A program made the position numbers and the translations under genes. The notes under the pieces were generated by a model. The model was not told the origin of the DNA. It saw only the letters and a program-made list of their open reading frames with translations, and searched no databases. This document shows positions 8,772 through 19,034 of a stretch of 64,000 bases of DNA, one piece after another (the stretch's first letter is position 1; every line of letters begins with the position of its first letter). The stretch lies in contig NZ_JAGYPL010000002.1 of the NCBI RefSeq assembly GCF_018343715.1, positions 1,149,670 to 1,213,669 on the forward strand, in the 5' to 3' direction. Source of the stretch: Bacillus sp. FJAT-49711. Its GTDB lineage: Bacteria > Bacillota > Bacilli > Bacillales > Bacillaceae_C.

Positions 8772-9367
8772 ATTCTTAACTTTTCAATTTTATTAAATGC
8801 GCGGTTGCAAAGTGAAAAATTAATATTGGCCCACAAGCTGAAAATAATCAAACATGTGACGGGGAGATATAGCAGGATGAATAAAAAGATTACTGCTAGG
8901 ATCATGATTAGAATCGTTGAAGGGAAGTAGACGAGTGATACAATAAATGAATTTTTTAATACATCCCTTAGTCTTAATTGGTAGTGAGTCATAACTGGAA
9001 ATAAAAAGGTTGTCATGAAAAGGAAAATCAATGCGATAAAAAATAGTGGTACTAATAGAAAAGTTCGCCACTCTGAAGCTGCTTGAATGACGTAAAAGTA
9101 GTCGAGATAAAGTAGAAAAGCAAAGGGTATCCACAATAATCCTATCAATAGACTTTGTTTGAAATTCAATTTAAATGCATTTATGAAAGGTTTTACCACC
9201 GATACCTCATGCTTCAGTTTCCATTGCCTGACCACACTGAACATGGCAGCGGTTGCAGGGAAAATCGTGATGATGGGAATACAGGATACGATCCATAGAA
9301 CATTTAAAATAAAGAGATTTGAGATTTTCTCTAACACGATGTAAAATCGGCTGTTTAATATATTCAT
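8762..9367 (-). CDS. YesL-family (DUF624) membrane protein
   Basis: Start chosen at the ATG at 9367, which has TAGGTGA 5 bp upstream; a longer frame to 9412 lacks a ribosome site. The product is 201 aa with five to six hydrophobic segments. The early motif PIITIFPATAAMFSVVRQW is characteristic of YesL/DUF624 proteins. These are common beside sugar ABC importers of Firmicutes, but their role is unknown. This copy is alone on the minus strand between two plus-strand sugar operons. A second family member lies at 22428. Confidence 0.8.
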   Translation of the reverse strand: MNILNSRFYIVLEKISNLFILNVLWIVSCIPIITIFPATAAMFSVVRQWKLKHEVSVVKPFINAFKLNFKQSLLIGLLWIPFAFLLYLDYFYVIQAASEWRTFLLVPLFFIALIFLFMTTFLFPVMTHYQLRLRDVLKNSFIVSLVYFPSTILIMILAVIFLFILLYLPVTCLIIFSLWANINFSLCNRAFNKIEKLRIEE

Positions 9368-9435
9368 AGTTTCACCTAAGTTATAAGATTCTGTGATTAA
9401 GGTATCACACAATCTAGTAAAAGAAAAGAGTAGAT

Positions 9436-9447
9436 AGACGTACGAGT
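9436..9447. promoter_or_regulatory. Possible distal AraR operator
   Basis: AGACGTACGAGT carries the CGTACG core of AraR sites but is a weaker match than the two sites nearer araB. In B. subtilis, AraR uses spaced operators with DNA looping, so a distal site is plausible. Confidence 0.35.
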
Positions 9448-9480
9448 TAGTGAGAGCTCAAAATATTTAATGATTATCCA

Positions 9481-9508
9481 TTGAAAAACAAAATAAAAAT
9501 GATAGAAT
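9481..9508 (+). promoter_or_regulatory. SigA-type promoter of the araBDA operon
   Basis: TTGAAA (9481-9486) and TAGAAT (9503-9508) are separated by 16 bp, about 115 bp upstream of araB. The expected start of transcription (about 9515) lies just before the AraR-like operator. Confidence 0.6.
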
Positions 9509-9518
9509 CTAATTAAGG

Positions 9519-9534
9519 TTATGCGTACAAGTTG
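9519..9534. promoter_or_regulatory. AraR-type operator
   Basis: TTATGCGTACAAGTTG resembles the known AraR operator pattern (ATTTGTACGTACAAAT-like) and is nearly identical to the site at 61193 in front of araM. It sits at the predicted transcription start of araB, where it would block transcription in the absence of arabinose. Confidence 0.6.
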
Positions 9535-9546
9535 TAGAATTTAACC

Positions 9547-9562
9547 GATTGTACGTATATAC
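9547..9562. promoter_or_regulatory. Second AraR-type operator before araB
   Basis: GATTGTACGTATATAC matches the TTGTACGTA half and core of AraR sites. It is 28 bp from the previous site, close to three helical turns, so two repressor dimers could bind the same face of the DNA. Confidence 0.55.
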
Positions 9563-9622
9563 ATAGTAATATTGAATAAGATGAAGTGATGATTAATTTT
9601 ACATTGAATAGGGTGATAAACA

Positions 9623-11293
9623 TTGGCGAAATATTCAATTGGAGTTGATTTCGGAACACAATCTGGACGAGCAGTCCTTGTGGAGGTTGGATCTGCACGA
9701 GAAGTGGCTACCGCTGTAAAGGAATACACGCACGGTGTCATGGACGAATTTTTACCGGATGGAACTACAAGGCTCGAGGATGATTGGGCATTACAGCATC
9801 CGTATGATTATTTGGAAGTGTTAGAGGTAACGATTCCGAAGGTTTTGGAAGATTCGGGAGTGGCGGCTGATGATGTAATAGGAATCGGCATTGATTTTAC
9901 TGCTTGTACGGTTCTCCCGATTAAGGCAGATGGAACGCCGTTATGTATGATGGATGAATTTAGCGGACATCCACACAGCTATGTGAAGCTTTGGAAGCAT
10001 CATGCGGCACAAGATGAAGCTAATCGTTTGAATGAGATTGCCGAGAAACGTGGAGAGGATTTTTTACAGCGTTATGGAGGTAAAATTTCCTCAGAGTGGA
10101 TGATCCCAAAAGTGTGGCAAATATTAAATGAAGCACCTGAAATTTTTGAGGCGGCTGATCAAATCGTTGAAGCGACGGACTGGGTTATTTCGCAGATGAC
10201 AGGTGAAATAAGAAGAAATAGTTGTACAGCAGGTTATAAAGCGATTTGGCATAAGCAGGAAGGCTATCCTTCAAAGGAGTTTTTTAAGGCGCTTGACCCA
10301 CGATTGGAAAATGTCGTCGAAGATAAGCTTTCGAATGATATTTACTCGATTGGTTCAAAGGCCGGGGAAGTGACTGAAAAGGCTGCTAGTTTAATAGGTT
10401 TGAATTCTGGTACTGCCGTGGCTGTTGCAAACGTAGATGCCCATGTTTCGATACCAGCAGTCGGCATTACGGAACCTGGGAAACTATTGATGATTATGGG
10501 AACGTCGACGTGCCACGTGCTGCTTGGTGAGGAAGAAAAAATTGTACCAGGCATGTGTGGAGTTGTAGAAGATGGCGTCATCCCAGGATTTATGGGGTAT
10601 GAGGCTGGACAGTCTTGTGTAGGAGATCATTTTGAGTGGTTCATCGAAAATGGTGTTCCAGCTAGTTATTATGAAGAAGCGAAAGAAAAGGGAGTTAACA
10701 TTCACGCATTGCTTACGGAGAAAGCTGAGAGTCTGAAAGTCGGCAAAAGTGGTCTTATAGCTTTGGACTGGTGGAATGGGAATCGGTCAACTCTTGTGGA
10801 CGCTGACTTAACGGGAGTATTGCTTGGAGCAACCCTTCTGACGAAGCCGGAAGAAATATATCGTGCATTAATTGAAGCAACCGCTTACGGTACACGGATT
10901 ATTATTGAAGCATTTAGAAATAGTGGTGTTCGGGTTGATGAAGTATATGCATGTGGGGGGATTGCTGAGAAAAATGCTCTCATGATGCAGATTTATTCAG
11001 ATGTATTAAACACAGAAATTAAGATTTCCGCATCTTCACAAACTCCAGCTCTTGGATCAGCTATGTTTGGAGCTGTGGCTGCGGGCAAAGAGCGCGGCGG
11101 ATACGACAGTATTGAGGATGCTGCAAAGGAAATGGGACGAGTGAAGGAAGAGACATATCAACCGAACCCAGACAATGTGAAAGTATATGACAAACTTTTT
11201 GCAGAATATGAAAGACTATATGACTATTTTGGCCGCGGCGAAAATAATGTCATGAAAAGATTAAAAGATATTAAACTACATGCCTCTAAGTGA
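9623..11293 (+). CDS. araB: Ribulokinase AraB
   Basis: Phosphorylates L-ribulose to L-ribulose 5-phosphate with ATP. The product is 556 aa, typical of AraB and longer than other FGGY sugar kinases. The N-terminal ATP-binding start [11 protein letters not shown] and a C-terminal GTSTCH...GGIAEKN region are those of the FGGY family, and the sequence reads as AraB throughout. It starts with TTG after a GGGTGA ribosome site. It is the first gene of the arabinose operon, directly behind the AraR-controlled promoter, and is followed 15 bp later by araD. Confidence 0.96.
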   Translation: MAKYSIGVDFGTQSGRAVLVEVGSAREVATAVKEYTHGVMDEFLPDGTTRLEDDWALQHPYDYLEVLEVTIPKVLEDSGVAADDVIGIGIDFTACTVLPIKADGTPLCMMDEFSGHPHSYVKLWKHHAAQDEANRLNEIAEKRGEDFLQRYGGKISSEWMIPKVWQILNEAPEIFEAADQIVEATDWVISQMTGEIRRNSCTAGYKAIWHKQEGYPSKEFFKALDPRLENVVEDKLSNDIYSIGSKAGEVTEKAASLIGLNSGTAVAVANVDAHVSIPAVGITEPGKLLMIMGTSTCHVLLGEEEKIVPGMCGVVEDGVIPGFMGYEAGQSCVGDHFEWFIENGVPASYYEEAKEKGVNIHALLTEKAESLKVGKSGLIALDWWNGNRSTLVDADLTGVLLGATLLTKPEEIYRALIEATAYGTRIIIEAFRNSGVRVDEVYACGGIAEKNALMMQIYSDVLNTEIKISASSQTPALGSAMFGAVAAGKERGGYDSIEDAAKEMGRVKEETYQPNPDNVKVYDKLFAEYERLYDYFGRGENNVMKRLKDIKLHASK

Positions 11294-11308
11294 ACAGGAG
11301 GAAATTGC

Positions 11309-12004
11309 ATGCTTGAAACTTTGAAGCAGGAAGTATTGGAAGCGAACTTACAGCTTCCTGTACATGGGTTAGTGACATTTACGTGGGGAAATGTTAGTGG
11401 GATTGATCGGGAAAGTGGGCATGTTGTCATTAAGCCGAGCGGAGTCGCCTATTCGGAAATGAAGCTTGAAGATCTTGTTGTAGTGGATTTGGAAGGGGAA
11501 ATTGTAGAAGGGAATCTGCGCCCGTCTTCCGACACGCCAACACATCTCGCATTATATAAAGCTTTTCCGGAAATTGGCGGAGTTGTCCATACACACTCAC
11601 CTTGGGCAACGAGCTGGGCTCAAGCAGGCCGCCCGATTCCGGCACTTGGAACGACACATGCCGATTATTATTATGGTGAAATCCCGGTAACTCGTGGCTT
11701 AACCAAAAAGGAAATTGAAGAAGCATATGAACTCGAAACAGGCCAAGTCATTATCGAGACATTTCAAAAACTGGGACTCGATCCAAAAGCAATGCCAGGC
11801 GTCCTCGTCTCCGGACACGCCCCCTTTAACTGGGGAAAAAACGCAGACGAAGCAGTCCACAACGCCGTCGTCCTAGAAGAAGTTGCCAAAATGGCACTTC
11901 ACACAATCCAACTAAACCCACAAGTAGGACCCATGGACCAATTCCTACTCGACAAGCACTACCTGCGAAAACACGGTCCCGGCGCCTACTACGGACAAAA
12001 ATAA
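11309..12004 (+). CDS. araD: L-ribulose-5-phosphate 4-epimerase AraD
   Basis: Converts L-ribulose 5-phosphate to D-xylulose 5-phosphate, the last arabinose-specific step. It is 231 aa, the usual length. The class II aldolase/epimerase zinc site is visible in SSDTPTH, VVHTHS and SGHAPFNWG. The ATG follows AGGAGGAAA. Base use changes sharply in the last 80 codons, which become rich in C and A at silent positions. This starts about 250 bp before the palindrome that follows the gene and is described among the findings. Confidence 0.96.
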   Translation: MLETLKQEVLEANLQLPVHGLVTFTWGNVSGIDRESGHVVIKPSGVAYSEMKLEDLVVVDLEGEIVEGNLRPSSDTPTHLALYKAFPEIGGVVHTHSPWATSWAQAGRPIPALGTTHADYYYGEIPVTRGLTKKEIEEAYELETGQVIIETFQKLGLDPKAMPGVLVSGHAPFNWGKNADEAVHNAVVLEEVAKMALHTIQLNPQVGPMDQFLLDKHYLRKHGPGAYYGQK

Positions 12005-12012
12005 ATGCGTGC

Positions 12013-12051
12013 CGGGAGTTGTTTGAGTGCCAGGCACTCAAACAACTCCCG
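12013..12051. repeat. 39-bp perfect palindrome with GTGCCAGGCAC core
   Basis: The arm cgggagttgtttgagtgcc (12013-12031) is the exact reverse complement of 12033-12051 around a single central A. It lies 8 bp after the araD stop. I recognise the GTGCCAGGCAC core as a dispersed palindromic repeat in Bacillaceae. The RNA would form a very stable hairpin but lacks a T-run, so it is a poor intrinsic terminator. Confidence 0.8.
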
Positions 12052-12093
12052 ATTAATTCGCACAATTGTAAATAGATAGAATTGTTGCGAAGT

Positions 12094-12120
12094 TGTTCCG
12101 GTGCCTGGCACTCGAACAAT
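12094..12120. repeat. Second, imperfect GTGCCTGGCAC palindrome
   Basis: TTGTTCCGGTGCC and GGCACTCGAACAA flank a central T and pair at 11 of 13 positions. It shares the core and the TTGTT/AACAA ends with the 39-bp palindrome 43 bp upstream. The intervening stretch also has weak inverted symmetry (CGCACAATT and AATTGTTGCG). Confidence 0.7.
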
Positions 12121-12153
12121 TTGAAAGATTATAAATTAGGAAGGGTGAAGTTT

Positions 12154-13638
12154 ATGTTGAAGACGAGGTCTTATGAGTTTTGGTTTGTGACGGGGAGTCA
12201 GTTGCTTTATGGGGAGGATGTGCTTGTACAGGTTGAGGAGCACTCTAAAACAATAGCTGCTGGAATTGATGGGGGTGGCTCGGTACCTTATAAGGTTGTT
12301 TTTAAATCAGTTGTGAAGGAGTCTGATGCGATTCGCCGGTTGTTTTTGGAGGCGAATGCGGATGAAAATTGTGCAGGGATTATTACGTGGATGCATACTT
12401 TTTCGCCAGCTAAAATGTGGATTGCTGGTTTGAAGGCATTAAAAAAACCACTTCTGCACTTACATACCCAATATAATCGCGACATTCCCTGGGACAGCAT
12501 CGATATGGATTTCATGAATTTAAATCAATCTGCTCATGGTGACCGTGAATATGGTTTTATCGGAGCGAGAATGAATGTGATTCGTAAAGTCGTTGTTGGA
12601 CATTGGGAAAGCGAAGATGTGCGTAAACGTATTGGCGGTTGGATGGGAACTGCTGTCGCTTTTAACGAGAGTCAACACTTGAAGGTTGCTCGTTTCGGGG
12701 ACAACATGCGTCAAGTAGCCGTTACTGAAGGCGATAAAGTAGAAGCTCAGATCCAATTAGGATGGACTGTGAATGGTTATGGTATTGGTGACCTAGTACA
12801 ACTTATCAACGCTGTGACAGAACAACAAGTAGACGAACTAATGACAGAATACGAAGATCAATACGAAATCGCCGCGGAAGGTAAGCAAGATAGCCCAATT
12901 CGAGATGCAATCCGCTATCAAGCAAAAATTGAAATCGCTTTAAAAGCATTTTTAGAAGAAGGTGGCTATACAGCATTCACGACTACGTTTGAAGACTTGC
13001 ATGGGATGAAGCAACTTCCAGGTCTGGCGGTCCAGCGCTTAATGGAACAAGGCTATGGGTTTGCAGGTGAAGGTGACTGGAAAACGGCTGCCCTCGTCCG
13101 TTTGATGAAAATAATAGCAGACGGGAAGGGAACTTCCTTTATGGAGGACTATACGTACCATTTTGAGCCCGGAAATGAAATGGTTCTTGGTTCTCACATG
13201 CTTGAGGTATGTCCTACGATTGCAGAAACAAAACCGATGATTGAAGTGCATCCACTTGGAATTGGCGATAGAGAGGATCCTGCCCGCATCGTATTCAATG
13301 GAGCGAGCGGCCCAGCACTAAATGCATCAATCATTGATTTAGGGCATCGTTTCCGTCTCGTAATCAATGAAGTAGACGCTGTAAAAGTAGAAAAAGAAAT
13401 GCCGAAATTGCCTGTAGCTCGTGTCCTCTGGAAGCCTCAGCCATCTCTTAGCCAAGGGGCTGAAAATTGGATTATTGCGGGCGGGGCCCATCATTCAGGC
13501 TTCTCATACATCGTGACGGCAGAGCAATTAAAAGATCTTGCTGCATTGCTTGGGATTGAATCTGTATTAATTAATAATGAGACAAAGACTCATGCCTTTG
13601 AAAATGAACTTCGTTGGAATGAACTTCTCTATAAATAA
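12154..13638 (+). CDS. araA: L-arabinose isomerase AraA
   Basis: Isomerises L-arabinose to L-ribulose using a divalent metal. Start placed at the ATG at 12154, preceded by AAGGGTGAAG, giving 494 aa. The longer frame from 12082 would begin inside a repeat and has no ribosome site. Family metal-site segments are visible: TTTFEDLHG, AGEGDWKTAA, GSHMLEVCP and AGGAHHSGFS. The gene order is araB-araD-araA, unlike araABD in B. subtilis. The first 60 or so codons are strikingly G- and T-rich compared with the rest of the gene. Confidence 0.97.
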   Translation: MLKTRSYEFWFVTGSQLLYGEDVLVQVEEHSKTIAAGIDGGGSVPYKVVFKSVVKESDAIRRLFLEANADENCAGIITWMHTFSPAKMWIAGLKALKKPLLHLHTQYNRDIPWDSIDMDFMNLNQSAHGDREYGFIGARMNVIRKVVVGHWESEDVRKRIGGWMGTAVAFNESQHLKVARFGDNMRQVAVTEGDKVEAQIQLGWTVNGYGIGDLVQLINAVTEQQVDELMTEYEDQYEIAAEGKQDSPIRDAIRYQAKIEIALKAFLEEGGYTAFTTTFEDLHGMKQLPGLAVQRLMEQGYGFAGEGDWKTAALVRLMKIIADGKGTSFMEDYTYHFEPGNEMVLGSHMLEVCPTIAETKPMIEVHPLGIGDREDPARIVFNGASGPALNASIIDLGHRFRLVINEVDAVKVEKEMPKLPVARVLWKPQPSLSQGAENWIIAGGAHHSGFSYIVTAEQLKDLAALLGIESVLINNETKTHAFENELRWNELLYK

Positions 13639-13668
13639 TAACAATTCGTGTAGAAAAGGGTTGTTGCA

Positions 13669-15234
13669 ATGGAAAAGCAAGCCTATCAAGGTGTTGCACT
13701 AAAAGTTGAAAATCCCATTACTTGGTCAGATGTTCCGGATATAGATGTCATCAGGGTTGGCGATGTTTATTACATGTCTAGTACAACTATGCATATGAAT
13801 CCTGGTGTTCCGATTATGAAATCAGAAGACCTCATTCAATGGGAAATTGTCAATTACGTCTATGACATCTTGGAAGAAAATGATGAACAACTCCTCAACT
13901 ATGGAAAGAACGAATATGGACAAGGGTCATGGGCGAGCAGTCTTAGATTTTATAACGATACATTTTATCTAGCAGTCGCGTCCTTCAGTACAGACAAAAC
14001 ATATATTTTTCAAACGAAGGATATTGAAAATGGTGATTGGAAAAAATCATCACTCAATGGTGTATATCATGACATGTCCCTTCTTTTTGATGAGGGGCAT
14101 GTGTACATGATTTATGGCGGCGGAGATATTAAAGTGATAGAGCTTACTTCTGATGCCACTGCGATAAAAGAAGGAGGGCTCAATAAAGTCATTATCCCGA
14201 ATGCTAGTTTGATTGCAGGTCCGAATGTGGGGCTGCCTGCTGAAGGAGCACATATTCAAAAGATTAATGAAAAGTATTATGTCTTTCTCATAACCTGGCC
14301 AAAGGGAGCAGGGCGCACGCAATTAATGTTCAGATCAGACAGCATTGATGGGGAGTATGAAGGGCGGATTGCTTTAGATGACGCTGGTATTGCACAAGGT
14401 GGAATTGTCGATACGACAGGTGGAGATTGGTATGCAATGTTGTTTCAGGATTGTGGTGCAGTAGGGCGAACTCCTTTCATCGTTCCTGTTGAATGGGAAG
14501 ATGAGTGGCCGATTCATAAGAATGTTTATGACATAAAACACGCTTCCTCAAACAGTGTCATACCAGCGATTGTAGCATCAGATGAATTTGATCAAGCCTT
14601 AGAAAATCGTAATCTTTCATATGTGAAAAATATTGAAGTTTTACAAGATCAAGGGTTAAAACTCCCGCTTGTATGGCAGTGGAATCACAATCCAGATCCT
14701 GCATGCTGGTCCTTAACGGAACGGCCAGGGTATTTAAGACTTAAAAATGGTAGATTAAGCGACAGTATCCTCGATGCTAGAAACATATTAACCCAGAGAA
14801 CATTTGGCCCAGAATGTTCGGGGCGAGTTGCTGTTGAGATTAATCATATGAATGATGGGGACTTTGCAGGACTGGCAGGATTACAAGAAAACTGTGGGTT
14901 TGTAGGCGTCAAAGCCACAAGTAATAAACATTATATCGTAATGGTTTTAGGTAATTCCAAGGAAAAACAAGAAATCGAAGCGATACCGATTACGACTAAT
15001 CGAATCTATTTCAAAGTAGACTTTGATTTTAAAAATATGATAGATCAAGCTTATTTCTATTACAGTGTGAATGAAGTGGAATGGCACTCAATTGGAAAGC
15101 CTCTAAAGATGAAATATACAATCCCGCATTTTATGGGATATCGCTTTGCCTTATTTAATTATGCAACGAAAACAAGTGATGGATTCGTTGATTTTGATTA
15201 TTTCCGTGTAAATAAAACGATTTCTAAGAAATGA
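13669..15234 (+). CDS. GH43 beta-xylosidase / alpha-L-arabinofuranosidase (intracellular)
   Basis: 521 aa without a signal peptide. The N-terminal five-bladed propeller of GH43 has the expected triad: base Asp about 24 (DIDVI), pKa-modulating Asp135 (HDMSLLF) and acid Glu192 (PAEGAH). Residues about 305-515 form a C-terminal beta-sandwich of the kind found in GH43 xylosidases and arabinofuranosidases (subfamily 12-like). It would trim imported arabino- or arabinoxylo-oligosaccharides. It lies 30 bp after araA in the same operon. Xylosidase versus arabinofuranosidase specificity cannot be decided from sequence. Confidence 0.88.
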   Translation: MEKQAYQGVALKVENPITWSDVPDIDVIRVGDVYYMSSTTMHMNPGVPIMKSEDLIQWEIVNYVYDILEENDEQLLNYGKNEYGQGSWASSLRFYNDTFYLAVASFSTDKTYIFQTKDIENGDWKKSSLNGVYHDMSLLFDEGHVYMIYGGGDIKVIELTSDATAIKEGGLNKVIIPNASLIAGPNVGLPAEGAHIQKINEKYYVFLITWPKGAGRTQLMFRSDSIDGEYEGRIALDDAGIAQGGIVDTTGGDWYAMLFQDCGAVGRTPFIVPVEWEDEWPIHKNVYDIKHASSNSVIPAIVASDEFDQALENRNLSYVKNIEVLQDQGLKLPLVWQWNHNPDPACWSLTERPGYLRLKNGRLSDSILDARNILTQRTFGPECSGRVAVEINHMNDGDFAGLAGLQENCGFVGVKATSNKHYIVMVLGNSKEKQEIEAIPITTNRIYFKVDFDFKNMIDQAYFYYSVNEVEWHSIGKPLKMKYTIPHFMGYRFALFNYATKTSDGFVDFDYFRVNKTISKK

Positions 15235-15273
15235 AATATTTTTAAACAATACGTATTCGAAAAGGAGAAATCA

Positions 15274-16758
15274 ATGGGAAACAACGTCATTATTAACGCA
15301 GATGTAGAAAAAGCTACGATTAATAAAAACATTTACGGTCATTTTGCTGAGCATTTGGGCAGAGGGATTTACGAAGGTATTTGGGTAGGCGAGGATTCTC
15401 CGATTCCGAACACAAATGGAATACGCAATGACGTGTTTGAAGCTTTGAAGCATTTAAACATACCTGTTCTACGATGGCCGGGCGGCTGCTTTGCAGACGA
15501 ATATCATTGGAAAGATGGAATTGGTCCTCGTGAAAATCGTAAACGCATGATCAATACGCACTGGGGCGGAGTTTTAGAAAATAATCACTTCGGAACGCAT
15601 GAGTTCATGATGCTTTGTGAAATGCTGGAAACGGAACCTTATATTTGCGGAAATGTTGGAAGCGGTACCGTGCAGGAAATGTCTGAATGGGTGGAATATA
15701 TGACATTTGACGGTGAATCTCCAATGGCTAATATGCGGAGAGAAAATGGTCGCGATGAGCCTTGGAAGCTGAAATACTTCGGTGTTGGAAATGAGAACTG
15801 GGGCTGCGGGGGGAATATGCGTCCAGAATATTATGCCGATTTGTACCGCCGTTATCAGACGTATGTCCGCAATTACGGAGATAACCGTATTTATAAAATT
15901 GCCGGTGGTGCCAATGTCGATGACTATAATTGGACAGAAGTGTTAATGAAAAATGCTCATTGGATGATGGATGGATTAAGCCTACATTACTATACAATCC
16001 CGGGAGATTGGTCGAATAAAGGATCAGCAACGGACTTTCCTGAAAATGAATGGTTTACGACATTAAAGAAAGCTCTTCATATGGACACGCTCATCTCTAA
16101 ACATAGCACGATTATGGACAAATATGATCCAGCGAAAAGAGTTGGCTTAATCATTGACGAATGGGGTACATGGTTTGATGCAGAGCCAGGCACAAACCCA
16201 GGATTTCTTTATCAGCAAAATACAATCCGTGATGCACTTGTAGCAGGTATCCATTTTAATATTTTCCATGCTCATGCGGACCGTGTGCAAATGGCGAATA
16301 TCGCCCAAACGATTAACGTATTACAGGCAATGATTTTAACGGAAGGCGAAAAAATGCTCTTAACACCAACATACCATGTATTTGAAATGTTTAAGGTTCA
16401 TCACGATGCTTCCTTGCTATCAGTTGAATCTTCCTTTGAAAATTATGAACTGGATGAAGAAGCATTGCCGCAAGTTACCGTTTCTGCTTCAAAAGATTCC
16501 ACTGGAAAAGTTCATATAAGTCTATGTAATCTCGACCATCAAAGTCAATCCGATGTTAACATCGATCTGCGCGGAATCAATTTATCATCCGCTACTGTAA
16601 GTGGACGTATTTTAACAGCTGATCAAATGAATGCCCATAACACATTCGAACAGCCAGAAAATGTAAAACCATCAGATTTTACGAAGATTAAAAAAGAAGA
16701 GCAATCCTTATCCGTCACTCTCCCTCCAATGTCTGTCGTTATATTGGCAGTAGAATAA
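15274..16758 (+). CDS. GH51 alpha-L-arabinofuranosidase (Abf2-like)
   Basis: 494 aa, intracellular. GH51 signatures include [13 protein letters not shown] and [10 protein letters not shown]. The acid/base is Glu174 in GVGNENWG and the nucleophile is Glu296 in IIDEWGTW. It releases L-arabinose from arabinan- or arabinoxylan-derived oligosaccharides. It resembles the Abf2/AbfB branch more than the AbfA branch represented by the gene at 17074; paired GH51 enzymes with different linkage preference are known in B. subtilis and Geobacillus. The ATG follows AAAGGAGAAA. Confidence 0.94.
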   Translation: MGNNVIINADVEKATINKNIYGHFAEHLGRGIYEGIWVGEDSPIPNTNGIRNDVFEALKHLNIPVLRWPGGCFADEYHWKDGIGPRENRKRMINTHWGGVLENNHFGTHEFMMLCEMLETEPYICGNVGSGTVQEMSEWVEYMTFDGESPMANMRRENGRDEPWKLKYFGVGNENWGCGGNMRPEYYADLYRRYQTYVRNYGDNRIYKIAGGANVDDYNWTEVLMKNAHWMMDGLSLHYYTIPGDWSNKGSATDFPENEWFTTLKKALHMDTLISKHSTIMDKYDPAKRVGLIIDEWGTWFDAEPGTNPGFLYQQNTIRDALVAGIHFNIFHAHADRVQMANIAQTINVLQAMILTEGEKMLLTPTYHVFEMFKVHHDASLLSVESSFENYELDEEALPQVTVSASKDSTGKVHISLCNLDHQSQSDVNIDLRGINLSSATVSGRILTADQMNAHNTFEQPENVKPSDFTKIKKEEQSLSVTLPPMSVVILAVE

Positions 16759-16769
16759 GAGAGTGTAAG

Positions 16770-17030
16770 ATGAGTCTTTGTAAAGGTTGTACTCATAATG
16801 TCATTGTTTCACAGGAAGTCTTGCAAGAATTGATACAGGATGCTGAAAAAGAAGGCATAAAAATTGTTTCAGAAGAAGTATTTGAAAAACGTCTCAACAT
16901 GTGTAACAGCTGCCCTTCTCTTCAATATGAAACAACTTGTATGCATAGCGGCAGTCTCATTCATTATAGAGCAAAGCTTGAAGCAAGCACTTGTCCATAT
17001 CCACAAGGTTCAAAATGGCTCGGAGCGTAA
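16770..17030 (+). CDS. Small Cys-rich protein (DUF6171-like)
   Basis: 86 aa with CKGC at 4-7 and CNSC near 45-48, plus two further cysteines in TCMHSG and TCPYPQ. The pattern suggests a metal-binding (zinc ribbon-like) fold. From memory this is the DUF6171 family, whose function is unknown. It is placed 11 bp after one GH51 gene and 43 bp before another, so it is co-transcribed with the arabinose operon. It could be a small accessory or regulatory protein, but nothing here proves it. Confidence 0.7.
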   Translation: MSLCKGCTHNVIVSQEVLQELIQDAEKEGIKIVSEEVFEKRLNMCNSCPSLQYETTCMHSGSLIHYRAKLEASTCPYPQGSKWLGA

Positions 17031-17055
17031 TGTACGCCGCGAGTCTTGCGAATAA

Positions 17056-18579
<1,524 letters not shown>

Positions 18580-18588
18580 TTTTTCCAT

Positions 18589-18610
18589 AAGGGAGGGGGG
18601 AACCTCCCCT
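18589..18610 (+). terminator. GC-rich hairpin after abfA
   Basis: AAGGGAGG / CCTCCCCTT form a GC-rich stem with a short loop directly after the stop codon. No T-run follows, so it is a weak intrinsic terminator or an RNA-stabilising end. Confidence 0.45.
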
Positions 18611-18790
18611 TCCTAATTAACATTTTCGGATGTCTCCTTCGTTGCCCAAACCTTGCTTCTTTGCCCTTACTTATTATGGTCAATAAGAAATGATTAGACT
18701 CTCTGACTGACTTCTACCAATTTCACCTTTGAAACGGACACTGTTACGTATAAATTTTCATGAAAAGAACCACCTACTTTTTAATGTGAG

Positions 18791-18804
18791 TCATACGTAC
18801 TATT
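18791..18804. promoter_or_regulatory. Possible upstream AraR operator
   Basis: TCATACGTACTATT has the ACGTAC core of AraR sites. It is about 112 bp upstream of the stronger site at 18903, a distance compatible with looping. A weak match, listed for completeness. Confidence 0.35.
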
Positions 18805-18877
18805 GACTTCTGCAGGAAAAGCTTGAAAATGTCGAAAAAAGTTATATCTAAATTGCCTGATTATTTCGTATAAATGG

Positions 18878-18906
18878 TTGACGGGGTTTCTGTCTAGTGA
18901 TAACAT
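18878..18906 (+). promoter_or_regulatory. SigA-type promoter of the araN-like operon
   Basis: TTGACG (18878-18883) and TAACAT (18901-18906) are separated by 17 bp. The -10 overlaps the AraR-like site at 18903. The long gap between abfA and the binding-protein gene (18580-19034) otherwise holds further CGTA-containing sites and a cre-like box but no gene. Confidence 0.5.
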
Positions 18907-18920
18907 GTTCGTACAGGTTA
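18903..18920. promoter_or_regulatory. AraR-type operator before the importer operon
   Basis: ACATGTTCGTACAGGTTA is nearly identical to ACATGTTCGTACAAGTAA at 61275 in front of araM. It overlaps the -10 and start region of the predicted promoter. Confidence 0.6.
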
Positions 18921-18999
18921 TCGTTTCATCCTTGTTACTTGTACACCTTTATGACGTGAGGAAACCACTAAAAAGGAGGAGGGTTTAATCTTAAATATA

Positions 19000-19014
19000 T
19001 TGTAAGTGCTTTCA
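19000..19014. promoter_or_regulatory. cre-like (CcpA) site
   Basis: TTGTAAGTGCTTTCA matches the cre consensus WTGNAANCGNWNNCW with one mismatch (T for C in the central CG). It lies about 20 bp before the binding-protein start, where CcpA would act as a roadblock. Confidence 0.45.
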
Positions 19015-19034
19015 TCCAATTGGGGGGGATAATG

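Noticed and set aside
12082-12153. Upstream extension of araA
   Set aside because: It would begin inside the palindromic repeat and has no ribosome site; the ATG at 12154 has AAGGGTGAAG in front and gives the normal AraA length.
15245-15260. ATACGTAT before the GH51 gene as an AraR site
   Set aside because: Only the central palindrome matches; it is inside the operon and lacks the TTGTAC or GTACAA half sites.
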